Assembly (NCBI GenBank): GCA_963699085.1
Contig: CAVOTH010000004.1
Span: 558,001 to 622,000, forward strand
Source of the DNA: Bog-756 sp963699085
GTDB taxonomy: Bacteria > Actinomycetota > Acidimicrobiia > Acidimicrobiales > RAAP-2
Direction: 5' to 3'
DNA: 64,000 bases
Shown: one piece after another, positions 8,957 through 17,534 of the stretch
Position numbering within the stretch: the stretch's first letter is position 1
How the letters are laid out: each line of letters begins with the position of its first letter
The notes under the pieces: model-generated
What the model was told of the DNA's origin: nothing
Database searches by the model: none
Seen by the model: only the letters and a program-made list of their open reading frames with translations
Program-made: the position numbers and the translations under genes

Positions 8957-9718
8957 ATAGCAACACCCACCACCACCGATCCTCGCATCAATGACCGCAT
9001 CCGCGCCCGTGAGGTGCGCCTGGTCGATCCCGATGGGGAGCAGCTCGGCATCAAGCTCCTGCCCGAGGCGCTGTCCATCGCCCGTGACCTCGACCTCGAC
9101 CTCGTCGAGGTGGCACCCGGGGCCAATCCCCCGGTCTGTCGCATCATGGACTTCGGCAAGCACAAGTTTGACGAGGCCCAGCGGGCCAAGGAGTCGAAGC
9201 GCAAGGCCATCCACGTAGGGATCAAGGAGATGAAGTACCGGCCGAAGATCGGGCCGGGCGACTTCGACACCAAGACCCGCCAGGTCGCCAAGTTCCTCGA
9301 GGAGGGTCACAAGGTCAAGATCACCATCATGTTCCGGGGCCGCGAGGTCTTCCATCCTGAGCTCGGCAAGAAGATCCTCGACCGGATCGCCGATCAGATG
9401 GAGGGACTGGGCAAGTCCGAGTCGATTCCCCGGCTCGATGGTCGGAACATGGTCATGGTGCTGGCACCGGAGAAGCGGGCCAAGCCGGCCGGCTCCCGGT
9501 CGGGAGGATCGAAGGGCGGAGCGTCGGCCGGGTCAACCGGCCCGGCGGCTCCGACGGTAACTACAGAAGCATCACCACCGGCGGGCGACCAGCCCGCACC
9601 GGTCGACGGGGCAGCAGTGGCCGTAGAGGCGACCGAGGTCCCGGAGACCGAAGCGGCGACTGCCGCCACGGTGGGGGACCCGTCCCCTGCCGCAGAGTCG
9701 AGTGAAGGAGAGGGATAG
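8957..9718 (+). CDS. infC: Translation initiation factor IF-3, AUA start, extended C-terminus
   Basis: Binds the 30S subunit and proofreads initiator tRNA and start codon. The N-terminal domain reads DPRINDRIRAREVRLV, LDLVEVAPGANPPVC and RIMDFGKHKFDEAQ; the C-terminal domain reads EMKYRPKIGPGDFDTK, KVKITIMFRGRE and MVMVLAPEKRAKP. Between the in-frame TGA at 8948 and the IF3 core there is no ATG, GTG or TTG. ATA at 8957 sits 9 nt after AGGGAG and is the best start, matching the known habit of infC to use rare start codons that IF3 itself discriminates against. GTG at 9014 would cut off the conserved N-terminus. About 75 extra residues (Ala/Glu/Pro-rich) follow the usual end. 253 residues in all. 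Confidence 0.93.
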   Translation: MATPTTTDPRINDRIRAREVRLVDPDGEQLGIKLLPEALSIARDLDLDLVEVAPGANPPVCRIMDFGKHKFDEAQRAKESKRKAIHVGIKEMKYRPKIGPGDFDTKTRQVAKFLEEGHKVKITIMFRGREVFHPELGKKILDRIADQMEGLGKSESIPRLDGRNMVMVLAPEKRAKPAGSRSGGSKGGASAGSTGPAAPTVTTEASPPAGDQPAPVDGAAVAVEATEVPETEAATAATVGDPSPAAESSEGEG

Positions 9719-9723
9719 ACACG

Positions 9724-9918
9724 ATGCCCAAGATGAAGACGGACAGTGGCGCCAAGAAGCGCATCAAGGTGACCGGGACCGGACGGCTCCGCCGCCGCAA
9801 GGCGTTCCGCTCGCACCTGCTCGAGCACAAGTCGGCGGAGCGGAAGCGGCGCCTCGGGCGGGAGACGGACTTCGCCCCCGGCGATGAGAAGCAGATCAAG
9901 AGGATGCTCGGGATGTAG
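9724..9918 (+). CDS. rpmI: 50S ribosomal protein L35
   Basis: Structural protein of the large ribosomal subunit. The 64-residue product MPKMKTDSGAKKRIKVTGTG... with the basic stretch RLRRRKAFRSHLLEHKS is full length. It starts 5 nt after the infC stop with GGAGAGGG just upstream, inside the infC tail, so translation is probably coupled to infC. Order infC-rpmI-rplT is the standard operon. Confidence 0.98.
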   Translation: MPKMKTDSGAKKRIKVTGTGRLRRRKAFRSHLLEHKSAERKRRLGRETDFAPGDEKQIKRMLGM

Positions 9919-10103
9919 CCGGGGGGCGGCACCCACCGCCCCGCACGTCACCTCGACCGGATCTGCGCCGGGATCGGCCCGGCGCCGTGTCCCCGGAGCG
10001 CCGGGCGTCATCCGGACCCGCCCCGCACCGGGACCGTCCGTAACCGCACCCACCATTCGCAATCGGCCGAGAAAAGCGGCCCACCACACAAAGGAGTTCA
10101 CCC
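9919..10103 (+). other. Structured spacer between rpmI and rplT
   Basis: 185 nt with no gene. Two GC-rich hairpins are visible: GGGGCGG (9923-9929) with CCGCCCC (9936-9942), and GCGCCGG (9965-9971) with CCGGCGC (9979-9985). The rplT ribosome site AAAGGAG lies at the downstream end (10089-10095). The spacer is longer than the usual gap between these two genes. Confidence 0.5.
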
Positions 10104-10490
10104 ATGGCCCGAGTAAAAGGCGCCGTTCACGCCAAGAAGCACCACCGCGCCATCCTCGAGCAGGCACAGGGCTATTACGGCAACAAGAGCCGTTCCTTCC
10201 GTGCCGCCAACGAGCAGGTCATGCACTCGATGCAGTACGCCTACCGGGACCGGCGGGCACGCAAGGGCGACTTCCGCCAGCTGTGGATCCAGCGGATCAA
10301 CGCGGCCGCCCGACTCAACGGCATGAGCTACAGCCGCTTCATCGCCGGGCTCCACCGGGCCGATGTCGAAGTCGACCGCAAGGTGCTCGCCGATCTGGCC
10401 GTTACCGCCCCGGAGGCGTTCGCCTCCCTGGTGCAGGTGGCCAACGACGCACTGGCCGCAGCCGGCCCGAGCACCGAGGCCGGTTCCTGA
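10104..10490 (+). CDS. rplT: 50S ribosomal protein L20
   Basis: Large-subunit assembly protein. 128 residues starting MARVKGAVHAKKHHRAILEQ, with GYYGNKSRSFRAANEQV, AYRDRRARKGDFRQLWI and the C-terminal rRNA-binding part INAAARLNGMSYSRFIAGL. AAAGGAG lies 8 nt upstream of the ATG. In some bacteria L20 represses its own operon by binding the leader RNA; the structured spacer just upstream could serve that role here, but this is only inference. Confidence 0.98.
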   Translation: MARVKGAVHAKKHHRAILEQAQGYYGNKSRSFRAANEQVMHSMQYAYRDRRARKGDFRQLWIQRINAAARLNGMSYSRFIAGLHRADVEVDRKVLADLAVTAPEAFASLVQVANDALAAAGPSTEAGS

Positions 10491-11392
10491 CCCAGTCGGG
10501 CCTGGCCTTCACCCATCAGCGGGTCCGGAGGCTGCGCCAGCTCCTTCGCAAGGCGGGTGCCCGTGCCACCGAGCACGTGGTGGTGGTCGAGGGTGCGGAA
10601 CTGTTGTCGATGGCGATCGCCACCGGGCATGACGTCGAGGCCGTGTACGTGGCGCCGGTCGGGGGCGACGTGCCGGCGGTGGCGGAGGTCACCGCCCGGG
10701 TCCTGGAGACCGGGGGCCGGGTATTCGATCTGGCGCCCGGCGTGATGGAGCGGGTGGCGTCGACGGTGTCGCCCCAACCCCTGCTGGCCGTCGTCTCCTA
10801 CGTGCCGGCCCTACCGGCGGCACTCGACGATGCCACGCTGGTCGTGGTGTGTGTCGACGTACGCGACCCGGGCAACCTCGGAACGGTGATCCGCACGGCC
10901 GACGCCGCCGGGGTGGACGCCGTCGTGTGCTGTGACGGCACCGTGGACCCGACAAACCCGAAGACCGTGCGGGCCACGGCGGGATCGCTGTTCCACGTTC
11001 CCGTGGTAGCGGGCGGCGCCGTCGGCGCCACCGTCTCCGAGCTGGCATCCCGGGGGTTCACCACCGTGGCCACTGTGGTGCGGGACGGCACCGACTACGT
11101 CTCGTTCGACTGGACTCGTCCGGTGGCGGTGATTCTCGGCAACGAGGCGACCGGTCTCGACGACGCACTGGTCCACTCACTGGATGCCCGGGTGACCATT
11201 CCGATGGCCGGGCGGTCGGAGTCGCTCAATGTGGGCGTGTCGGCCGCCGTGCTGTGCTTCGAGGCGTTGCGGCAACGGCGGGCCGGGGCGTCGCCAGGGG
11301 CCACGCCCGCCCGCTCTACGATGTCGCCCATGACCACGGCCGCCAACGACGCCGCGGTGCCTCCGGCCGGCACGGAAGGGACCTCTGGATGA
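10487..11392 (+). CDS. SpoU/TrmH-family RNA 2'-O-methyltransferase
   Basis: Methylates ribose 2'-OH in rRNA or tRNA with SAM. The N-terminal RNA-binding domain (HQRVRRLRQLLRKAGARATE, VVVVEGAELL) is followed by the knotted catalytic domain: RDPGNLGTVIRTADAAGVD (motif 1), VILGNEATGLDD (motif 2) and MAGRSESLNVGVSAAVL (motif 3). No ATG, GTG or TTG fits ahead of the conserved N-terminus; the best candidate is CTG at 10487, overlapping the rplT stop as CTGA. The stop overlaps pheS as ATGA. The rplT-spoU-pheS order is common. The target nucleotide cannot be read from the sequence. 301 residues with this start. Confidence 0.87.
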   Translation: MTQSGLAFTHQRVRRLRQLLRKAGARATEHVVVVEGAELLSMAIATGHDVEAVYVAPVGGDVPAVAEVTARVLETGGRVFDLAPGVMERVASTVSPQPLLAVVSYVPALPAALDDATLVVVCVDVRDPGNLGTVIRTADAAGVDAVVCCDGTVDPTNPKTVRATAGSLFHVPVVAGGAVGATVSELASRGFTTVATVVRDGTDYVSFDWTRPVAVILGNEATGLDDALVHSLDARVTIPMAGRSESLNVGVSAAVLCFEALRQRRAGASPGATPARSTMSPMTTAANDAAVPPAGTEGTSG

Positions 11393-12453
11393 CGGTCGCC
11401 CCGGACGTCGCCAAAATCGTCGAGGAGGCGCGGGCCGCCATCGAGGCCGCCACCACCACCGAGGAGATCCGGGCCGTGGCTGCCTCGGTGTCCGGCAAGA
11501 AGTCGCCGCTCGCCGAAGTCTCCCGAACGCTGGGATCGATGGACGCCGAGGCCCGCAAGGATCTCGGCCAGCGGCTGCACGAGGCTCGGGGAGCGGTAGA
11601 GGAGCTGCTCGAGTCGCGGCGCGATCAGATCCGCTTCACCGAGCGCTCGGCCGAGATGGCCGGGTCGCGGCTCGACCTCACCGAGTACGTGCCGGGATCT
11701 GTAGCCGGTCCGGTGACGCGAGGCCACCTCCACCTGGTCTCCCAGACCAGGGACGCCCTCGAAGACGTGTTCGTCGGGATGGGATTCGAGGTGGCCGAAG
11801 GGCCGGAGATCGAGACGGACTGGTACAACTTCGGCGCCCTCAACATCCCACCGGCGCACCCGGCACGGGGGATGTGGGACACCTTCTACCTCGACCTGGG
11901 CGAGCCGGAGACGACCCTGTTGCGGACCCATACCTCCCCGGTGCAGATCCATCTGATGGAGCGCGCCGTAGTGGAGGGGACCCTGCCGATCCACTCGGTG
12001 ATGCCGGGGCGCTGCTACCGGCGCGACACACCCGATGCCCGACACCTGGCCGTGTTCCACCAGATCGAGGGGTTGGTCGTGGATCGTGGGATCACCTTCG
12101 CAGACCTGGCCGGCACCATCGAGACCTTCACCACTGCGTACTTCGGGCCCGACATCCACTCGCGACTCCGGCCGGCCTACTTCCCGTTCACCGAGCCGTC
12201 GGCCGAGTTCGAGGTCACCTGCGCCATCTGTCGAGGAGCGGGGTGCCGGACCTGCTCGCAGACCGGGTGGATCGAGCTCGGCGGCTGCGGAATGGTCGAT
12301 CCGGCGGTGTTCGCCTCGGTCGGGATCGACGCCGACGAATGGACCGGGTTCGCGTTCGGATTCGGCATTGACCGGTGCGCGCAGATGCGCCACCAGATCG
12401 CCGACATGCGGGCCCTGGTCGAGAACGACATCCGTTTCCTGCGCCAGTTCTGA
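11389..12453 (+). CDS. pheS: Phenylalanyl-tRNA synthetase alpha subunit
   Basis: Catalytic subunit of the alpha2-beta2 PheRS that charges tRNA-Phe. The N-terminal coiled coil (about residues 1-90) is followed by the class II core: GHLHLVSQTRDALEDVFVGM, FEVAEGPEIETDWYNF, LRTHTSPVQIHLM (motif 2 region), CYRRDTPDARHLAVFHQIEG and FGFGIDRCAQMRHQI (motif 3). A CxxC pair (CAICRGAGCRTC) is present before GCGMVDP, as in many bacterial homologues. The ATG at 11389 overlaps the methyltransferase stop; pheT begins 24 nt after its stop. 354 residues. Confidence 0.97.
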   Translation: MTVAPDVAKIVEEARAAIEAATTTEEIRAVAASVSGKKSPLAEVSRTLGSMDAEARKDLGQRLHEARGAVEELLESRRDQIRFTERSAEMAGSRLDLTEYVPGSVAGPVTRGHLHLVSQTRDALEDVFVGMGFEVAEGPEIETDWYNFGALNIPPAHPARGMWDTFYLDLGEPETTLLRTHTSPVQIHLMERAVVEGTLPIHSVMPGRCYRRDTPDARHLAVFHQIEGLVVDRGITFADLAGTIETFTTAYFGPDIHSRLRPAYFPFTEPSAEFEVTCAICRGAGCRTCSQTGWIELGGCGMVDPAVFASVGIDADEWTGFAFGFGIDRCAQMRHQIADMRALVENDIRFLRQF

Positions 12454-12477
12454 GGCGCATACCCCGAGAGGACAGAG

Positions 12478-15021
12478 TTGCGCGTTCCCCTTTCCTGGCT
12501 CCGAGACTTCGCACCCTTCGCGGGTGAGGCCGCGGCCATCGCCGCCACTCTCGACGACCTCGGCCTCGTAGTCGAAGGCATCGAGCTGGTGGGCGAGGGA
12601 CTGGGCGATGTCGTGGTGGCCAGGATCGAGGAGATCACCGCCATCGAAGGGGCCGACAGGATCCGCAGGGTGGTGGTGACCGACGGCACGGACTTGGTCG
12701 AAGTGGCCTGCGGGGCGAAGAACTTCGCCCTTGGTGACATCGTGGCGCTGGCCCCGGTGGGCGCGGTCCTACCCGGTGGCTTTGCCATCGGCCGACGGAA
12801 GATGAAGGGGATGGTGTCCAATGGGATGCTGTGCTCCGGTCGGGAGCTCCGGCTGTCCGAGGACCACGCCGGGATCCTGATCCTGAACGATGTCGACGGG
12901 GCCGAGCCCGGGTCGATGCTCGTCGACGTACTGGGGATCGAACCAGACGTGGTCTTCGATGTCGCCGTCGAGGCCAACCGACCCGACGCCTGGTGCATGG
13001 CCGGTGTGGCCCGGGACCTGGCGGCACGGATGGGTCTCGCCTTCGCGGTGCCAGACATCACCACACTGCTGGCCCATGTCGCGCCGGCGGATCAGGCGGC
13101 GGTCGTTGGACCGGTGCCGGGTCCTCCGGTCGGCTCGCTCACCTCGGTGCGGGTGGACGACCTCGAACTCTGCCCGCGCTTTACCGCACGTGTGCTCACC
13201 GGTGTGCAGGTCACTGATTCGCCGGAATGGTTGGCCCGTCGCCTCCTGGCTGCCGGCATGCGACCCATCAACAATGTGGTCGATTCTTCCAACTACGTGA
13301 TGCTGGAACTGGGCCAGCCCACCCATCCCTACGACCTCGATCGGCTCGAGGGTGGGGGACTGGTGGTGCGCCGGGCTGTGCCCGGCGAGCAGGTGACCAC
13401 GCTCGACGGCGTCGTCCGCACACTGGGCCGGCCCGGTCCGGGATTGGGCGACACCGGAGAGGACTGCCTGATCTGCGACTCCACCGGGGCGCCCGTCGGC
13501 ATCGGCGGCATCATGGGAGGTGCGTCGTCCGAGATCGGCCCGGGGACCACACGGGTCCTGCTCGAGGCGGCCTACTTCGTGCCGATGGCCATCGCCCGCA
13601 CATCCAAGAGGCTGACCCTGCGAACCGAGGCCTCGGCCCGGTTCGAACGGGGCTGCGACCCGGCCGGTATCGACCGTGCAGCCGTTCGGTTCGTCGAGTT
13701 GCTCAGCTTGACTGCGGGGCCCGGCCTGACCCTGGCCGACGCTGCCATCGATGTCACCGGCGACGTGCCGGTTCCCCTGGAGTTGACGGTGAGGCCGGCC
13801 CGGGTGAACGGGTTGCTCGGCACGGACCTCACCGCCGAGGCCATCGCCGATCTCCTGCGGCCGCTGGGCATGGACGCCCGACCCTCCGGCAGCGAGGGCG
13901 ACCCGGTGACCGTGGTGGTCCCGACGTTCCGGCCCGATATCCGACCACTGCCGATGGGCGAAGCGGACGTGGCGGAGGAAGTGGCCCGCACCTTCGGATA
14001 CGCCCGTCTACCCCGACGGGTGCCGGCGTGGCCACAACCCGGACGTCTCACCAGCTACCAGCGAGAGCGGCGGTACGTGAAGGACGTGCTGTGCGGGCTG
14101 GGGGCGAGCGAGGCGTGGACCACCGCCTTCGTCACCGAGGCCGACCAGCTGGCCGCCGGGTTCGCTCCGCCTTACATCGCGGTCACCAACCCGCTGGTGG
14201 ATGCCGAGCGGTTCCTTCGATCGTCGATGGCGCCCGGACTGGTGCGAGCGGTGCTGTACAACGCCGAGCGGCGCCAGGGTGATGTGCGCCTATTCGAGGT
14301 CGGCTCGGTATTCAGTCGGCTCGAGATCCCGTCCGGGGACGGACCCGATGCCGACGAAACCGAGCGCCTGTGCACCGTCTTCGCCGACGACGGGGACGAC
14401 GCCTGGTCGGCCGTGGCCGCCTGGCACACGGTGGCCGATTCGTTGGGACTGACCGGGTGGGTCCTGGAACAGGGTCCGCACGGCACCACTTCTATGAGGG
14501 TCATGCACGAGTACCGCTCGGGCGTCCTGCTGTCCGGGCCGGTTCCGGGGCACGACTCCGGCGGGCGTCGGGCGCTGCTCGGGGTGGTGGGCGAGCTCGA
14601 CCCCACATTCGTCGAGGGATTCGGGCTGGTCGGTGCTGACGGCCGACCGCGGCGGGTGGGCTGGCTCGACCTGGATCTCGGCGTCCTGCTCGACCCGGCC
14701 CAGGCGGTCCGCAAGCCTCGGGAATCGGCGCCGATCAGCCGGTTCCCGTCATCGGACATCGACCTGGCTTTCGTGGTGCCTGACGAGGTTCCAGCCAGCA
14801 TGGTCGAGGCCACGCTGGCTGGTGCCGGTGGTGAGTTACTCGAGTCGGTGCAGCTGTTCGACGTCTACCGTGGAGACCCGCTGTCCGGGGGCTCGCGCAG
14901 CCTGGCCTATCGGTTGCGGTTCTGTGCCCTCGACCGGACCATGACCGACCAGGAGATCGGCGAGCTACGCGCCTCATGCATCGCCTCCGTCGAACGGTCC
15001 CATCGGGCGACTCTGCGCTGA
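12478..15021 (+). CDS. pheT: Phenylalanyl-tRNA synthetase beta subunit
   Basis: Partner of PheS carrying the editing and tRNA-binding domains. Order: N-terminal MRVPLSWLRDFAP, EMAP/tRBD-like domain (VARIEEITAIEGADRIRRVV, KMKGMVSNGMLCSGREL), B3/B4 editing region (NNVVDSSNYVMLELGQPTHP, GIGGIMGG), B5 (EVARTFGYARLPRRVP), synthetase-like core (AERFLRSSMAPGLVRAV) and the ferredoxin-like anticodon-binding domain (PISRFPSSDIDLAFVV). Start is TTG at 12478, with GAGAGGACAG at 12466-12475 as the ribosome site. 847 residues, family-typical. Convergent with the secreted-protein gene that follows. Confidence 0.97.
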   Translation: MRVPLSWLRDFAPFAGEAAAIAATLDDLGLVVEGIELVGEGLGDVVVARIEEITAIEGADRIRRVVVTDGTDLVEVACGAKNFALGDIVALAPVGAVLPGGFAIGRRKMKGMVSNGMLCSGRELRLSEDHAGILILNDVDGAEPGSMLVDVLGIEPDVVFDVAVEANRPDAWCMAGVARDLAARMGLAFAVPDITTLLAHVAPADQAAVVGPVPGPPVGSLTSVRVDDLELCPRFTARVLTGVQVTDSPEWLARRLLAAGMRPINNVVDSSNYVMLELGQPTHPYDLDRLEGGGLVVRRAVPGEQVTTLDGVVRTLGRPGPGLGDTGEDCLICDSTGAPVGIGGIMGGASSEIGPGTTRVLLEAAYFVPMAIARTSKRLTLRTEASARFERGCDPAGIDRAAVRFVELLSLTAGPGLTLADAAIDVTGDVPVPLELTVRPARVNGLLGTDLTAEAIADLLRPLGMDARPSGSEGDPVTVVVPTFRPDIRPLPMGEADVAEEVARTFGYARLPRRVPAWPQPGRLTSYQRERRYVKDVLCGLGASEAWTTAFVTEADQLAAGFAPPYIAVTNPLVDAERFLRSSMAPGLVRAVLYNAERRQGDVRLFEVGSVFSRLEIPSGDGPDADETERLCTVFADDGDDAWSAVAAWHTVADSLGLTGWVLEQGPHGTTSMRVMHEYRSGVLLSGPVPGHDSGGRRALLGVVGELDPTFVEGFGLVGADGRPRRVGWLDLDLGVLLDPAQAVRKPRESAPISRFPSSDIDLAFVVPDEVPASMVEATLAGAGGELLESVQLFDVYRGDPLSGGSRSLAYRLRFCALDRTMTDQEIGELRASCIASVERSHRATLR

Positions 15022-15040
15022 GCCCAGATGGTCGCCGCAC

Positions 15041-15064
15041 CCGGCACGCGTACCGCGTGGCCGG
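15041..15064. terminator. Bidirectional hairpin between convergent genes
   Basis: CACGCG (15045-15050), loop TAC, CGCGTG (15054-15059), extended by CCGG (15041-15044) and CCGG (15061-15064) across a one-base bulge. It lies in the 50-nt gap between the ends of pheT and the minus-strand secreted-protein gene, the expected place for a shared terminator. No T-tract. Confidence 0.5.
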
Positions 15065-15071
15065 TCAACCC

Positions 15072-15932
15072 CTATGAGGCGCGGATCGTTCCTCTACGGG
15101 TCGAGGTGCTCGGTCCGAAACTGCCGTTTCCGTCATAGGTGGCGGTGATCGACCATTTGGTGAACGGGGGAAGCCCGGCTTTCTTCGGAAGGACCAACCA
15201 ACCGGCCGGCAGCCAGCATGTGGCCTGGCCGGCGAGCACTGGCTTCGTGTTGTTGGCCGTCGCCGGGGACTTCGTCCCTATGCAGTTGGCGGAGACGCCG
15301 CGACGGGAACGTCCGGAAATGACGATGAAGGTCGTGTGCCCCAGAACCATGGCCGTGCCGGACCCACCCACCGCGGTGGCAACGACCTCGGTACCAGCTC
15401 CACTGGTCGGCGGGTTCGGGAACGAGATGCTCATCCGGGTGCCGCGGGCGATCACGATCTGGGTGGCGGTACCGGAGCTGCCCTTGTAACTGGAGCTTCC
15501 GGTGTAGACGGCGACCACCGAGATCGGGCTCCCGTTGCCGCGCAGTACACCCCTGTCGATTGCACATATCGACTGACCGGTGCGACGGAACGTCGAGATC
15601 CGCGAGCAGTCCACTTGTTTTCCGTGACTGTTTCTCAGCTGCCAATTGACGGCCCCGGTGATCTTGGCCGGGCTGACCGCGGTCGGGGTGACCTGGGCGA
15701 GGAACCGTGCCGCGGCACCACTGGCCACGGTCGGGTTGAGCGTGGTCACGGTGGTGGTGGTGCCGACCCGTGCCACGCCGGCCACGGTGGCGCGGGTCGC
15801 CCGGGTATGGACCGCCCGGGTATGGACCGCCCGGGTATGGGCAACCGGAGCACCGAATGCCGGAGCACCGACGCAGACTGTCGCCACCAGAACGGTCATA
15901 ACGGCCACGCCAAGCAGGGTCTTCGTCTTCAC
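15072..15932 (-). CDS. Secreted Ig-like-domain hypothetical protein
   Basis: 286 residues. A Sec signal peptide is clear (MKTKTLLGVAVMTVLVATVC...GAPAFGAP). It is followed by a pentapeptide repeat HTRAV/HTRAT (about residues 32-47) and one or more Ig-like repeats: TTTTVTTLNPTVASGAAARF, VNWQLRN, ISVVAVYTGSSSYKGSSG and WSITATYDGNGSFGPSTS. The YxGxxxYxxS pattern is typical of bacterial Ig-like domain 3 repeats found in secreted adhesin-type proteins. Cysteines are few and may pair. Function unknown; export and an extracellular role are inferred from the signal peptide. Convergent with pheT. Confidence 0.75.
   Translation of the reverse strand: MKTKTLLGVAVMTVLVATVCVGAPAFGAPVAHTRAVHTRAVHTRATRATVAGVARVGTTTTVTTLNPTVASGAAARFLAQVTPTAVSPAKITGAVNWQLRNSHGKQVDCSRISTFRRTGQSICAIDRGVLRGNGSPISVVAVYTGSSSYKGSSGTATQIVIARGTRMSISFPNPPTSGAGTEVVATAVGGSGTAMVLGHTTFIVISGRSRRGVSANCIGTKSPATANNTKPVLAGQATCWLPAGWLVLPKKAGLPPFTKWSITATYDGNGSFGPSTSTRRGTIRAS
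15799..15840 (-). repeat. 15-bp tandem repeat coding HTRAV
   Basis: Unit gcccgggtatggacc on the plus strand at 15799-15813 and 15814-15828, with a 12-nt third copy to 15840. It encodes successive HTRAV units in the secreted protein just after its signal peptide. Being a multiple of 3, copy-number change would not break the frame. Confidence 0.85.
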
Positions 15933-16087
15933 GGGAACTGTCCCCTCATCGAGTGTCCACCGGACTGTCTACGGTGATTGCACAAATAATCTTCCGGTAC
16001 AGTAACCGCAAACCCACCCAGATGCAGGGTTCCTCGACCGGAGGTCACCGAGGGTGGGCGACGCCCTCGAATTGCCTGGTCAGGACG

Positions 16088-17503
16088 TCAAGAGTCGAAG
16101 CCGAGCCCAGCCGAGTCCAGGGCCCGCAACCACAGGTTCCGCTTCCCCTGGCGGGCGTCGGCACGGGCCATGGACCAGCGGGTGAGGCCGATCCCGATCG
16201 AGCGGACCGGCTCGGGAGGAAACGGAATCGGCTTGCTCCGGACGAATCGCATCCGGGTCAGGTCGGTTTCCGTACCGGAGACCAGGTCGAGAGCGACCCG
16301 TGCCCCGAACCGTGAGGCTCCAACGCCGAGCCCGGTGTAGCCGGCCACCGAAGACACCCGTCCGTCGTGTGAACGGTCGAAGAAGGCGCAGAACCGGGAG
16401 CAGGTGTCGATCGCGCCCGACCAGGAGTGGGTGAAGCGGACGTCCTCCAGTTGGGGGAAGGTCTCGGCGAACAACCGCGACAACAGGACGAATGTGGCCG
16501 GGCGCTGTTCGAGCTCCGGGCCCATGCCGTTGCCGTAGTGGTAGACGGCGTCGTAGCCGCCGAACAGGATCCGATGGTCGGCGGACTGGCGGAAGTACAG
16601 GAACTGGTTTCCGGTGCTCCCGATTCCCTGGCGCCGGTTCCAGCCGATGGCGCTCCGTTGTGCGGTGTCGAGCGGTTCGGTCATGAGTACGTAGTCGTAG
16701 ACGGGGACGATGTACTTCCGCAGCCGCCGGATCGCAGACGGAGAAGCGTTGGTGGCCAGCACCACCCGCGAGGTGGTGACCTGCCCGTGGGTGGTACGGA
16801 CGACCATCGGGGTCCGGCTCCCCGGTCCGTCGGTCTCGAGCCGCTCGACCCGGGAGTGCTCGAATACCCGCACGCCGGCCGCCAGGCAGGCCGACCGCAG
16901 GCCCCAGGCCAGACGAGCCGGGTTGACCAGCGCGCAACTATCCCGGTGCCACAGGCCGGCCAAGAAAGTGGGGGAGTGGATATCGGCCTGCAGCTCGTTG
17001 CGGTCGAGGAGAACCGGCGAGCCGCCATGCCGGCGACTCTGTGCCTCGGCATCGCGCAGCCACGCCACCTGGTGCGGCTCGGTGGCCACATCGAGCTCGC
17101 CGGTCCGCTCGAAGTCACAGTCGATGCCGAGATGGGACACCGCGGCCTCGACGGCATCGAGGTTCTCGAGTCCGAGCCGCTCCAGTCGGTCGATCTCGTC
17201 GGGGAACCGCTCAACCCCGTTTCCCAGACCGTGCGTGAGGCTGGCCGAGCAGAAGCCACCGTTCCGGCCTGATGCTGCCCACCCGCAGCGGTCACCCTCC
17301 ACCAGCACCACGTCGGCCGAAGGATCGTCCTGCTTGGCCAACCACGCCGCCCACAACCCGGTGTAGCCGCCACCCACCACCACCAGGTCGGCCCGCTGCG
17401 GACCGACCAACGGGGGCGCCGGTTCGGGGGCGGACCGGTCGTCGAGCCAGAAGGCGAGCGGGAGGGCGTCGGCGAAGGCCGCATGTCGGTCGATGACGCT
17501 CAA
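16088..17503 (-). CDS. FAD-dependent oxidoreductase, DadA/glycine oxidase type
   Basis: Predicted flavoenzyme oxidising an amine or amino acid. The FAD dinucleotide motif is ADLVVVGGGYTGLWAAW near residue 40, followed by DVVLVEGDRCGWAASGRNGG (the DAO-family GxxASGRNGG turn), SRVVLATNASPSAIRRL and a late FAD contact in VAGYTGLGVGASRFGAR. TTG at 17503 is chosen because the frame continues upstream into the argC operator and argC coding region, which cannot be part of this gene. 471 residues. It is divergent from argC with 69 nt between starts, sharing the ARG-box region, so arginine-linked regulation is possible. Substrate is not identifiable. Confidence 0.85.
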   Translation of the reverse strand: MSVIDRHAAFADALPLAFWLDDRSAPEPAPPLVGPQRADLVVVGGGYTGLWAAWLAKQDDPSADVVLVEGDRCGWAASGRNGGFCSASLTHGLGNGVERFPDEIDRLERLGLENLDAVEAAVSHLGIDCDFERTGELDVATEPHQVAWLRDAEAQSRRHGGSPVLLDRNELQADIHSPTFLAGLWHRDSCALVNPARLAWGLRSACLAAGVRVFEHSRVERLETDGPGSRTPMVVRTTHGQVTTSRVVLATNASPSAIRRLRKYIVPVYDYVLMTEPLDTAQRSAIGWNRRQGIGSTGNQFLYFRQSADHRILFGGYDAVYHYGNGMGPELEQRPATFVLLSRLFAETFPQLEDVRFTHSWSGAIDTCSRFCAFFDRSHDGRVSSVAGYTGLGVGASRFGARVALDLVSGTETDLTRMRFVRSKPIPFPPEPVRSIGIGLTRWSMARADARQGKRNLWLRALDSAGLGFDS

Positions 17504-17534
17504 CCTATCGGCGACCTGCCCCCGGAACCGGATG

